DNA of 64,000 bases, from assembly GCF_003859945.1 (NCBI RefSeq), contig NZ_RQYM01000007.1:62001-126000 (forward strand), in the 5' to 3' direction. Below the pieces are notes generated by a model, which was given only the letters and a program-made list of their open reading frames with translations, did not search any database and was not told the DNA's origin. This document shows, piece after piece, positions 52,090-60,606 of the stretch. Position 1 is the first letter of the stretch; every line of letters starts with the position of its first letter. The translations under genes were made by a program, and so were the position numbers. Source of the stretch: Leucobacter sp. OH1287 (GTDB taxonomy: Bacteria; Actinomycetota; Actinomycetes; Actinomycetales; Microbacteriaceae).

Positions 52090-52909
52090 AATCACCCGCA
52101 AAGACTACGAAACCTCGCACGGCAAAATCGCATACTGGGTCACCGAGAACATCGACCCCGCCCGGCCGTTCCTGGTGTTTTTGCCTGGTCTCACGCTTGA
52201 CGCACGCCTGTTCGCAGAGCAGATCGCCCACTTTCGCGGATCCACCAACATCCTCGTCTGGGACGGCCCCGCTCACGGCAAATCACGCCCTTTCAAACTG
52301 GGTTTCTCGCTCGAACAGGCAGCGGACTGGCTGGTCGCGATCCTCACCCGCGAAAAGTTTACAAACCCGGTGCTGATCGGGCAATCCTTCGGCAGCTATG
52401 TATCGCAGACGGTGCTCAGGCGGCATCCACGCCTCGCCCGCGGCTTCATCAGCATCGACGCCGCACCGGTCCAACACCGGTACTACACTAATTTTGAGCT
52501 GTGGCAGCTGCGCAACACCCGCGTGCCACTGCAACTAATCCCGTGGCCTGCACTGCGCTGGTTAACCGCCCGCTCCGGCTCAAACACCCGCGCCGGCCGG
52601 AAAACGGTTCACGAGATCACCGGCAGCTACAGCAAGCAAGATTTTGTGCGGATCAGCGCCCACGGCTACCGAATCTTCGGCACCGCCACAGCCAGCAACT
52701 TCGACTTCACACTCCCCTGCCCAACACTACTAATCTGCGGCGTCGAGGACCATTTCGCCTCAGTCAAAAACTATAACCGCCGCTGGGCAGAGACCGCTAA
52801 CCTACCAATCGTTTGGGTGCGAAACGCGGGACACAACGCCAACAGCGACAACCCCGAGGTGGTCAACCGGGCAATCGCCGAGTTCGTGGAGTCCCTCCCG
52901 CACGACTAG
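52082..52909 (+). CDS. Alpha/beta hydrolase
   Basis: This 275-residue protein has the alpha/beta hydrolase order: FLPGLTLDARLF, WDGPAHGKSRP, nucleophile GQSFGS, acid in LLICGVEDHFASV and His in RNAGHNANSD. It resembles small-molecule hydrolases and lysophospholipase-like proteins. The ATG overlaps the end of the AlbA_2 protein gene by 8 bases, indicating co-expression and perhaps regulation by it. It is convergent with the polyamine operon. Confidence 0.88.
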   Translation: MSEITRKDYETSHGKIAYWVTENIDPARPFLVFLPGLTLDARLFAEQIAHFRGSTNILVWDGPAHGKSRPFKLGFSLEQAADWLVAILTREKFTNPVLIGQSFGSYVSQTVLRRHPRLARGFISIDAAPVQHRYYTNFELWQLRNTRVPLQLIPWPALRWLTARSGSNTRAGRKTVHEITGSYSKQDFVRISAHGYRIFGTATASNFDFTLPCPTLLICGVEDHFASVKNYNRRWAETANLPIVWVRNAGHNANSDNPEVVNRAIAEFVESLPHD

Positions 52910-52946
52910 CCAAGCAATTTAGCAGGATTAGACCCGTACAGATCAG

Positions 52947-54350
52947 CTACAGCATTTTTCGCAGTCGGGTTGCTTCACGCAATCCGCTCTCAATAGCCCC
53001 ATCAATAAACCCGCCCCATAGATTAGCGTTATCAGTTGTTGCAAATCTCACCAGCCCGAATGACTGCTGCAACTCCTCAAGGTCACGGCTTAGCTGTCCC
53101 GGTTTATTGATAAGCCAGGTACTTTGGCTAAGTTCATCACCCATCCAGTCGTGTAGCGTGTAATCCAACACTTTAATACCCGGCCGCAACTGGTCAACGA
53201 TCTCTTGCAACTGCATGAAATCAATCCCAGCTATAGCGCCGTGATCCGACCCAAATCCTACAAGCAGACTGTAGTCCCCTGTTTCATCTTTCCCGTAAAA
53301 CTCAGCCTTTAAAACTGAAATTGGGTGATACTGGTGAGCATAGGCAAAGAAACGTGGCAGGTGCCCGGCCGCCTTGATCCATACCTTAACACCCTGAGAT
53401 GCGACTCGCTCTTGATTTTGTCTCACCCACGCTGCAGGTAGCGGAGGATCAAAACTGATCTCGCGGATCGCGTTAACAGGTAGTGTTGAGACAACATAGC
53501 GTCCCTCCACAACTGCCCCGTCACTGCACTCAACAGTAACCAATTGCGGATCCGCACAGGAATCTGCAACGGATCCAGCGGGTCGATCACTAGCAGAAGC
53601 ATTACTTACCCTAGCCAAAGACGGTTGAATAATCCTCTCCGCTCGCACTCCGAGTCGAATCTCGCCCCTAATATCTGCTGATATCGCGGAAGCTAACGCC
53701 CTCGTTCCACCCTTAATGCGATAGGTGGCCGAAGCCTCGTGCATCAGCTCCCAGTGACCACCACACGCTGCAACCCATCTAAGCGCGCTAGACAGGGCAA
53801 CCCTGTCAAGAGGAGCGTTAGCGTGACCCACCCAAACTGCCTCGTTAGCTCGTTTCGCTTCGGGTTCAAGGTCGAGCGAGTCAATCCGCTGTTGCAGAGA
53901 CAACTGGTCAATCTCTAGAATGTCAGCTATTGCATCCCCGCTGTCTGAGGCTCCACGAGTGTAAAGCGGATTAAACCCGCGAGGCATAACTCTCGCCACA
54001 TCAGCAACAATCGCAGCCTGTCCTGGTGTGATCAAATCCATAAACTGTTGCAGCGTACCCTGCTTAGGAGTGCCATCAGCATCATGCCACCACGCTTCAA
54101 CGGCTCGATCACTGCTCTCTACTGTAAAACCATAGCGGCTTAATTCCGCCCAAACATGAGGTTGGCACCAGTGCACCCAGTTAGCCCCCATTTCAAGCTC
54201 ATGGCCGAATCGGTTATCAGTCCAGGTTCTACCACCAATTCTGTCTCGTGCCTCCAGCACCAGCACCTGATGTCCCGCAGTACTAAGTTCCCTGGCAGTG
54301 GTTAATCCAGCAAAACCAGCGCCAATAACAATTACGTCATAGGGTTCCAT
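52947..54350 (-). CDS. Flavin monoamine oxidase family protein
   Basis: The 467-residue FAD protein has the MAO N-terminus VIVIGAGFAGLTTARELSTAG, LEARDRIGGRTWTD and a late GGFIDGAIESGLREA (about 450). It would oxidise a primary or polyamine to an aldehyde, ammonia and H2O2, as putrescine oxidase does. I chose the ATG at 54350 with GAGGAAG upstream; the earlier in-frame start gives a 14-residue basic addition. It is the last gene of the polyamine operon, downstream of a second FAD oxidase. Confidence 0.85.
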   Translation of the reverse strand: MEPYDVIVIGAGFAGLTTARELSTAGHQVLVLEARDRIGGRTWTDNRFGHELEMGANWVHWCQPHVWAELSRYGFTVESSDRAVEAWWHDADGTPKQGTLQQFMDLITPGQAAIVADVARVMPRGFNPLYTRGASDSGDAIADILEIDQLSLQQRIDSLDLEPEAKRANEAVWVGHANAPLDRVALSSALRWVAACGGHWELMHEASATYRIKGGTRALASAISADIRGEIRLGVRAERIIQPSLARVSNASASDRPAGSVADSCADPQLVTVECSDGAVVEGRYVVSTLPVNAIREISFDPPLPAAWVRQNQERVASQGVKVWIKAAGHLPRFFAYAHQYHPISVLKAEFYGKDETGDYSLLVGFGSDHGAIAGIDFMQLQEIVDQLRPGIKVLDYTLHDWMGDELSQSTWLINKPGQLSRDLEELQQSFGLVRFATTDNANLWGGFIDGAIESGLREATRLRKML

Positions 54351-54399
54351 CTTCCTCACCCCTCTACCAAATCTGCGTTGGCTCCGTGTCATTCACGCG

Positions 54400-55773
54400 C
54401 TAATGTGCTCGGCCAGTTATCAGATCAGCAACCCGCGCAAGCATTGATGTGCTCGTTTTCCCTGCGTCCTCTGCTCTATCGGCAATCCCGTATGCGCCGT
54501 ATAGTCCACGTGTAGCTAGCCACCGCAGCGGTTCCGGCTCCCACTTACGAACTCTGTGATTAACCCAGGGAAGAGAAACCAGATCGCTGTTGTTACCAAG
54601 AATTAGATCTCTGAGCGTGCGACCAGCAAGGTTGGTGCTTGTCACACCTGTCCCCACATATCCACCCGCCCAAGCAAGCCCTGTACGCTTATCCAACCCC
54701 ACAGTCGCTGACCAGTCTCGTGGAACCCCAAGAACCCCAGACCAAACATGATCGATTGCTGCGTCGCGAGTGCATGGAAAGAATCTGTGCAGAATATCGC
54801 TCAGTGTTTTAACCGTGACATCAGGAGTCCGCCCGTCCTGGTCAGTTCGCGAGCCATATTTATAAGGCACTCCCCTACCACCGATCGCAATGCGGTCGTC
54901 AGCAGTTCGCTGAGCATACATATAGATGTGGGCAAAATCTCCGAGCACCTCACCCTCATCCCAACCGATTTCATCCCAAATCTGTCGTGACAACGGCTCA
55001 GTGGCGATAATCGAAGAGTTCATTGGCAGCCAAAGTCTACGTAGACCGCGCAGTCTTGCTGTGAACCCCTCAGTCGCTCTAACCACATACTGTGCAGCGA
55101 CTGTACCACGGTTAGTGATTACCCTGTTTGGTTGAATTTCCCGCACGTGCGTATGCTCATAGATCCGCACACCTAGACCGTCACAAGCCGCTGCTAATCC
55201 AGACGCTAATTTAGCAGGCTGAATCCTAGCTGCATGCGGATGCCAAACTGCCGCTCGAGTGCCAGCAATGTTGATCTTTTCACAGGCAGCTTTCGCATCT
55301 AGTAATTCGACGTCCGTATACCTGTAGCGCTGTTCATTTGCGACAAACTCTCGCAGTCTTATCTCCTGTGCTGGGGTGTACGCAACATTGAACTCTCCGC
55401 CCTGTTTAATATCAGCAGAGATTTGTTCTTCTTCAGCAACACGAATGACCTCACGAACACTGTCGTTTACGGCCAGCTGAAAACGCTCAACAGCATCCTT
55501 CCCGTGTGTGCGTAAATACTGCTCACGACCGCCAGTGATACTGTTTGTCAGCCAGCCACCGTTACGACCACTGGCACCGTAACCAGCGTGTTTCTGTTCT
55601 AGCACCGCTATTCGCAAGTCAGGTTGCGCCTGTTTAAGATAGTAGGCTGTCCAAAGCCCTGTGTACCCTGCCCCAACAATTGCGACGTCAACCGCCATGT
55701 CTCCGGGGAGTGGATCGCGCAAGGCAGGTTTCCCCACCTGCTCCCACCAGTGCGATGTCTTTCCGTTAAGCAT
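54400..55773 (-). CDS. DAO-family FAD oxidase, PuuB-like
   Basis: The 457-residue flavoprotein has WWEQ near residue 9, VDVAIVGAGYTGLWTAYYL (about 28-46), QKHAGYGASGRNGGW and a C-terminal TGLAWAGGYVGTGVTSTN. The ASGRNGGW motif is typical of gamma-glutamylputrescine oxidase (PuuB) and related D-amino-acid-oxidase-type enzymes. It would oxidise a polyamine or gamma-glutamyl polyamine. No gamma-glutamylputrescine synthetase (PuuA) was found in the window, so the substrate may be the free amine. It lies between the transporter ATPase and the MAO. Confidence 0.85.
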   Translation of the reverse strand: MLNGKTSHWWEQVGKPALRDPLPGDMAVDVAIVGAGYTGLWTAYYLKQAQPDLRIAVLEQKHAGYGASGRNGGWLTNSITGGREQYLRTHGKDAVERFQLAVNDSVREVIRVAEEEQISADIKQGGEFNVAYTPAQEIRLREFVANEQRYRYTDVELLDAKAACEKINIAGTRAAVWHPHAARIQPAKLASGLAAACDGLGVRIYEHTHVREIQPNRVITNRGTVAAQYVVRATEGFTARLRGLRRLWLPMNSSIIATEPLSRQIWDEIGWDEGEVLGDFAHIYMYAQRTADDRIAIGGRGVPYKYGSRTDQDGRTPDVTVKTLSDILHRFFPCTRDAAIDHVWSGVLGVPRDWSATVGLDKRTGLAWAGGYVGTGVTSTNLAGRTLRDLILGNNSDLVSLPWVNHRVRKWEPEPLRWLATRGLYGAYGIADRAEDAGKTSTSMLARVADLITGRAH

Positions 55774-55813
55774 CCTAAAGTCTCCTGAATCTTATCTACA
55801 TTGACAACGTGTT

Positions 55814-56827
55814 TTAGGCTGGTAACTCTGGAGCCACCGCAGGAGCCCAAGTCAGAAAGGCTCTGTTTTCAGCTTCGCCTAACCATTCCAAGCCAGTATT
55901 GCTGCGGATAACTCCCGGTGTCCCATCCGGCAGAACTATCTCGAATTTCCACCCTGACCCAAGGTAGATTGCTTGTCTAACTGTCACAGGAACCGTTGGC
56001 ATCCCTGGTTTCGCTGATGATTCATCTGCTAGGAGCTGACCGCGTTCTGGTCGAACAATGGTTACCGTGTTCGAACTGTCATTTTTGATAACCGTCGAGT
56101 CTCCAATGAACTCGGCAACAAACCTGGTTTTGGGAGTGTCATACAATTCCTGAGCTGTTCCGACCTGTTCAATCTTGCCACTGTTAAACACCGCGATCCT
56201 ATCTGACAAAGTCAGCGCTTCCTCTTGATCGTGAGTCACAAACACGAAGGTTCTACCGACTTCTCTGTGGATCCTTCGCAGCTCAAGTTGCAGATCCTCT
56301 CGCAGCTTCTTGTCCAGTGCTCCCAAAGGCTCATCCAGCAGCAACACTCGCGGCTCAAACACTAACGCTCGGGCGAGTGCCACCCGCTGCTGCTGACCTC
56401 CAGAGAGCTCAGCTGGTAGTCGAGACTCAAATCCATGCAATCCTGCAACCTCAAGTGCGGCTGTAACTCGCTGAGCAATTTCTGCCTTATCAACCTTTCG
56501 CTGTTGCAGCGGAAATGCCACGTTTGCGGCAACAGACATGTGCGGGAATAGCGCATAGTGTTGAAACACTATTCCGAGTTCGCGCTTGTGCACTGGCACG
56601 TCATTCATCAGCTTGTTGTCAATATAGACATCCCCTGTAGTTAACGAAGCAAAACCAGCGATTAGGTTGAGCGTGGTTGTTTTGCCGGAACCACTTGGAC
56701 CAAGCAGTGTCATAAACTCGCCCGCTTTAATGTCCAGGCTGACGTCATCAAGCGCAATCGAGTTTGGGTAGTGTTTCGAAATTCCTTCTAGGCGGATCTG
56801 AGCTCCCGCCGTTGTTTCTTTAGCCAC
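55814..56827 (-). CDS. potA: Polyamine ABC transporter ATPase (PotA-type)
   Basis: This 337-residue ATPase has GPSGSGKTT (about 43-51), FQHYALFPHM, LSGGQQQRV, LLLDEPLGALDKKLRE and a C-terminal TOBE-like domain (about 260-330), the PotA layout. It energises spermidine/putrescine uptake. Its ATG lies within the end of the PotC gene (8-base overlap). The gene is AT-richer than neighbours outside the operon. Confidence 0.92.
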   Translation of the reverse strand: MAKETTAGAQIRLEGISKHYPNSIALDDVSLDIKAGEFMTLLGPSGSGKTTTLNLIAGFASLTTGDVYIDNKLMNDVPVHKRELGIVFQHYALFPHMSVAANVAFPLQQRKVDKAEIAQRVTAALEVAGLHGFESRLPAELSGGQQQRVALARALVFEPRVLLLDEPLGALDKKLREDLQLELRRIHREVGRTFVFVTHDQEEALTLSDRIAVFNSGKIEQVGTAQELYDTPKTRFVAEFIGDSTVIKNDSSNTVTIVRPERGQLLADESSAKPGMPTVPVTVRQAIYLGSGWKFEIVLPDGTPGVIRSNTGLEWLGEAENRAFLTWAPAVAPELPA

Positions 56828-57617
56828 GTTTCTTCCTTCCTGTGGCGAGCAGAGCGGTTATAACCAGCACGGTTGTCAGCACTAGAATCACCGTTGCTGC
56901 AGCTGCGAGCGTTGGGTCTGTGTCTCTGGTGACACTCGAATACATCAGCACCGGCAGCGTTTCAAAATAGGGACTCTTGATAAACAGAGAGAGCATCACC
57001 TCATCAAACGAGGTTACAAAAGCAAACAGCGCGCCTGATACCAGGCTCGGCAATATTCCTGGGAGAGTTACTCGGAAGAATGTTACGAGTGGACTCGCCC
57101 CCAGGCTCTTTGCTGCTAACTCCAGCCTTTCATCAAAGTTTGCGAGACCAGCAGTGATTGCTACAACTGTGAAAGGCAGTGCCAAGACGGTGTGCGCAAA
57201 CAGGAAGCCACTCAGTGTCCCGAGTAAGCCCAGTTGCAGATACACTGCGTAAATACCAATCGCGAGTACAATCCCCGGAACGACCATAGGAGCTAGAAGC
57301 CCAGCTGAAAGGCCAGCCGTTAACCGCTTGTTTGAAACACTCCGTAGTCCAAGCGCTGCTAGCAGACCAAGGACTGTTGCCAGTAAAGCAACAAGTAACC
57401 CGAGTAAAAGCGAGTTACCCAGCGCTGTGGTCCACTGCGGGTTAGTGAAAAATGATTCATACCACTGTGTAGACCAACCACGCGGCGGGAACACCAACGA
57501 GGTTTTGTCTGTAAAGCTAAGAGGTATAACAACAAGCGTTGGTGCAATTAGCCAAACTGCGACAAGCAGGGCTAACAACCAAAGCAGTATCTTAGTGATG
57601 GGATGTGGTTTAAGCAT
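56820..57617 (-). CDS. potC: Polyamine ABC transporter permease (PotC-type)
   Basis: The 265-residue permease has about six helices and the loop ELAAKSLGASPLVTFFRVTLPG with SFDEVMLSLFI, typical of PotC. It forms the inner-membrane channel with PotB, whose stop and this start share one base (57617). It imports polyamines captured by the lipoprotein at 58510. Confidence 0.9.
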   Translation of the reverse strand: MLKPHPITKILLWLLALLVAVWLIAPTLVVIPLSFTDKTSLVFPPRGWSTQWYESFFTNPQWTTALGNSLLLGLLVALLATVLGLLAALGLRSVSNKRLTAGLSAGLLAPMVVPGIVLAIGIYAVYLQLGLLGTLSGFLFAHTVLALPFTVVAITAGLANFDERLELAAKSLGASPLVTFFRVTLPGILPSLVSGALFAFVTSFDEVMLSLFIKSPYFETLPVLMYSSVTRDTDPTLAAAATVILVLTTVLVITALLATGRKKRG

Positions 57618-58501
57618 TAGAACAGTTTCACCGCCATCCCACGCTTGGCTCCCAGCTTAGAGAGGAACGAAACCAACAACAGCACAAGGAGCGTGCAAAA
57701 CAGGAGAATAACCCCCAAAGCTCCCCCGCGGCCCCACTCGAGCAATCCGCTGACCTGAGTGTAGATAGCCTGCGCAAGCATACTGTCAGATGGGGACCCA
57801 AGCAACGCTGGGGTTACGTAAAAGCCAAGTGCTTGAATAAAAACCAGCAGACTGCCCGCTGCCACACCGGGCAGAGAGAGCGGCACAAAAACTCGCCAGA
57901 ATGCAGTAGCAGGTGATGCACCCAGCGAGCGCGCTGCTGTAACTAACCGGTGATCAATACCGTTCATCGCAGCGTACAATGGTAGAACCATGAAGGGCAT
58001 TAGCACCTGGGTAAGGCCGATCAGAACACCCGTGTTCGTGCGGATAAGCTGAACCGGGCCAACCCCGAAGAACTGCAGCAGTGAGTTGATAACGCCGCTG
58101 TCTTGCAAAAGCACGATCCACGCAAAGGTTCGAATCATCAGCGATGTCCAGAAAGGCACCAACGCTATAACAATCAAAGCGATTTTCGCCTTCTTGCCGA
58201 CTATCGTCATCAGGTAGGCGTAGGGGTATGCTAGCAACAGACAAATAATCGTTGCCAAGGCAGCATTCCCGAACGTGCGACCAATGACCTCAAGGTTCTT
58301 TGCATCGCTGAAAACCCAGTTGTAATTTTCAATACCTGGCTGCGGATCGGTGAAACTCCGCATAATACTCTCGATTAGCGGATAAGCGAAGATCCCAAGC
58401 AATAACGCATACGCGGGCAGGAGCAGCAGAGCCGCCCTGAACCGGGCGCGCGGTGTTTTACTGCGATCCGCACGCCCGATCGGAATATTGGTGGTAGTCA
58501 C
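57617..58501 (-). CDS. potB: Polyamine ABC transporter permease (PotB-type)
   Basis: The 294-residue permease has a basic start (NIPIGRADRSKTPRARF), six helices and the loop TAARSLGASPATAFWRVFVPLSLPG. It is the PotB-type half. The start is GTG at 58501 with AGGATGAGCC upstream. It follows the binding-protein gene by 8 bases. Confidence 0.9.
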   Translation of the reverse strand: MTTTNIPIGRADRSKTPRARFRAALLLLPAYALLLGIFAYPLIESIMRSFTDPQPGIENYNWVFSDAKNLEVIGRTFGNAALATIICLLLAYPYAYLMTIVGKKAKIALIVIALVPFWTSLMIRTFAWIVLLQDSGVINSLLQFFGVGPVQLIRTNTGVLIGLTQVLMPFMVLPLYAAMNGIDHRLVTAARSLGASPATAFWRVFVPLSLPGVAAGSLLVFIQALGFYVTPALLGSPSDSMLAQAIYTQVSGLLEWGRGGALGVILLFCTLLVLLLVSFLSKLGAKRGMAVKLF

Positions 58502-58509
58502 GGCTCATC

Positions 58510-59634
58510 CTAACCCTGCAACCACTTCACCCAGCGATCCAGCTCTGCGTCGTAGTTTTCTGCCCACCACTTGCTGTCCGTTGGAACAATCTGCTCACTA
58601 ATCTCTGGCTCTGTGATTAGATACTGCTTACCGAGATCAGACAGTTGTGGCTTCGAGTCACGATGTACTGGGGAGTAAGCGGTTTTCTCGGTAACCATTG
58701 CCTGAGATTCTGCACCCAGGTAGTAGTTAATCAGAGCCATGGCAGCCTCAGGATTCTTCGCACCTTTAGGCACGCCCAGCGCGTCTGCGATTAGCAGTGC
58801 TTGGTTCCAGATTGGTTTGTAGTTCGCACCGTTTTCAACAGCTGTAAAACCACGACCGGACCAAACCAGTGCCATATCGGCCTCACCTGATTCGATCATC
58901 TGCTGCGACTCGGCACCAGTCTTCCAGTAGATCAAACTGTCTCGAATGGTGTCTAACTTCTTGTAGGCTCTATCCATATCAAGCGGGTAGAGCTCATCCG
59001 GGGAAACTCCCTCAGCTAGCAGCGCTCCCTCATAAACGCCAGGCCCAACATCCTCAAACCCGGCTATTGCACGTTTGCCCGGGAATTTCTTGGTGTCAAA
59101 GAAATCTGCCCATCCGGCTGGAGCAGTCGGATACTTATCAACGTTATACATGATCACGTATCCGTACTGCATCGCTGGAACGTAACAGTCACCTACAAGC
59201 TCTTCGTGCTCGATGTTTGATGTGTCAATGATGTCGAAATCCAGGTCCATAAACAGGCCGTCCTCACCACAGTTCATCTCGGCCCAGATAATGTCTGTGT
59301 CGACGACATCCCAGGTAACGTTTCCGCTATCGACCTGCGCCTTTACCTTTGAGTATTCCGTTGGTCCGTCACCGAGCACACGAGCTCCCGAGGTGGTTGC
59401 AAAATCCTCCAACGAGCTCAGCTGCGCATCCTGATAGACACCTCCCCAAGAGCTGAATGTCAGGTTGATGCCTTTCAGTGCATCTTTCTTAACCTCACCA
59501 GCGACCGCGGGTCCGTCTCCAAGGTCTACCTTTGCTCCTTGACCAGACCCTGCACACCCGCCCAGCGCGACAGCTGCCGCTGTGCCGAGCACTAGGGCAC
59601 TAAATGTCTTACGTGCGCCTGCTGCAGTTTTCAT
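58510..59634 (-). CDS. potD: Polyamine-type extracellular solute-binding lipoprotein (PotD-like)
   Basis: The 374-residue SBP_bac_8-type protein has a lipobox LGGC (about 25-28), NLTFSSWGGVYQDAQ, WDVVDTDIIWAEMNCG, MALVWSGRGFTAVENG and VNYYLGAESQ-like segments (NYYLGAES). This is the PotD/PotF layout. It would bind spermidine or putrescine outside the cell. I chose ATG 59634, with AGGAG seven bases upstream, over the GTG one codon earlier. The regulator gene precedes it by 54 bases, same strand. Confidence 0.9.
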   Translation of the reverse strand: MKTAAGARKTFSALVLGTAAAVALGGCAGSGQGAKVDLGDGPAVAGEVKKDALKGINLTFSSWGGVYQDAQLSSLEDFATTSGARVLGDGPTEYSKVKAQVDSGNVTWDVVDTDIIWAEMNCGEDGLFMDLDFDIIDTSNIEHEELVGDCYVPAMQYGYVIMYNVDKYPTAPAGWADFFDTKKFPGKRAIAGFEDVGPGVYEGALLAEGVSPDELYPLDMDRAYKKLDTIRDSLIYWKTGAESQQMIESGEADMALVWSGRGFTAVENGANYKPIWNQALLIADALGVPKGAKNPEAAMALINYYLGAESQAMVTEKTAYSPVHRDSKPQLSDLGKQYLITEPEISEQIVPTDSKWWAENYDAELDRWVKWLQG

Positions 59635-59688
59635 CACTATCTCCTTCGATATTGTGGCTGCTGGTGTTCTGGTTATTTGCTCTCTTAA

Positions 59689-60303
59689 CTAAGGGTGCAA
59701 ACTTGAGGCTCCGTTTGAAACAGCCACTGCCTCTGACGTTGGCGGGGTGTTAATCCACAACACCTCCGCCTTTTGTTTAAACGGGTTGTATACCCGGTGT
59801 GGAACACTGCTGCGGTACTCTATAGAATCGCCTTCAGACAGCGTATATTCGTTATCACCGAGCTGCAAAACAACTCTGCCGCGAGTAACGATGAACATCT
59901 CCTGTGCGTCACCATGAATATACGCATCCGGACCAGTGCTTGACCCCGGGGAAAAATGCCCCGCGTATACTTCTAAACTCCGTACGGGAGGTGTTGACAA
60001 TACATATTTTGTGGCACCGTCTAGTTCAATTGTTGGTCGGTCACTTGCTTTTAACACCCCAGCGGTGTGTGTACTGCGTGACTCTAGCAAATGCACCGGG
60101 GTAATCCCCAAAGCTGTTGCCAGTTTCCTTAGTGTTGCAATACTTGCGTTAGTGCGCCCGTTTTCAAGCTGGCTTAAAAAGCTGACGCTGACACCAGCGC
60201 TTGCAGCTAGTTGCCGTAGCGATAGCCCTCGCAACTGACGGAATTCAGCCACCCGAATACCGAGCTGCTCGGTTGCGTCCACATCAGACCCTTTAGTCTT
60301 CAT
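59689..60303 (-). CDS. XRE-type HTH with C-terminal cupin, PuuR-like regulator
   Basis: The 204-residue protein has a helix-turn-helix (residues 12-66, RVAEFRQLRGLSLRQLAASAG), then a cupin (about 110-185) with the glycine and histidine-rich strand YIHGDAQEMFIVTRGRVVLQLGD and PHRVYNPF. This is the PuuR arrangement: DNA-binding plus small-molecule sensing. It leads the operon potD-potB-potC-potA-oxidase-MAO. An ideal palindrome lies 67 bases upstream of its start. It likely represses the operon until polyamine binds (inference). Confidence 0.9.
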   Translation of the reverse strand: MKTKGSDVDATEQLGIRVAEFRQLRGLSLRQLAASAGVSVSFLSQLENGRTNASIATLRKLATALGITPVHLLESRSTHTAGVLKASDRPTIELDGATKYVLSTPPVRSLEVYAGHFSPGSSTGPDAYIHGDAQEMFIVTRGRVVLQLGDNEYTLSEGDSIEYRSSVPHRVYNPFKQKAEVLWINTPPTSEAVAVSNGASSLHP

Positions 60304-60369
60304 TTAACTGTGCCGTCTCGTAATCTTTACTGGTTAGCTCTCACTGTGGTTATCACCACCCTGTAGTTT

Positions 60370-60388
60370 ACTGAACAGTTTGTTCAGT
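60370..60388. promoter_or_regulatory. Perfect palindrome operator, polyamine operon
   Basis: ACTGAACAGTTTGTTCAGT has perfect 8-base arms around a GTT centre, with two more matching bases beyond a one-base break. It lies 67 bases before the regulator start and 214 before the LGFP protein start. It is the best candidate binding site for the PuuR-like protein. No second copy was seen in the window. Confidence 0.6.
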
Positions 60389-60513
60389 TAAATACAACAC
60401 TAGCACGCAGTTAGATGTTTACCAAATCGTTGTGCGCATACTAACCCCAGTTGGTTTCGGCCACGCTTTTCACTATTATTTAAAGAGGGTGTGAATGCTG
60501 GAAGGGAATAACT

Positions 60514-60606
60514 ATGCAAACTGTGGGTTTTGTTGCGACTCTACAGCGCCGCCTTTTCACAACAGACACAGGGTTACAGCTTTATGCAGCAGATGAAACG
60601 TTCTAA
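60514..60606 (+). CDS. Possible 30-residue upstream ORF overlapping the LGFP gene
   Basis: An ATG with GAAGGG seven bases upstream opens a 30-codon frame (MQTVGFVATLQRRLF, then a polar tail) ending at TAA 60604-60606. It overlaps the LGFP-protein start in another frame (ATG at 60584). The long gene's own starts have no good ribosome site. The small frame may be translated first and control the main gene by reinitiation. It could be chance. Confidence 0.4.
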   Translation: MQTVGFVATLQRRLFTTDTGLQLYAADETF

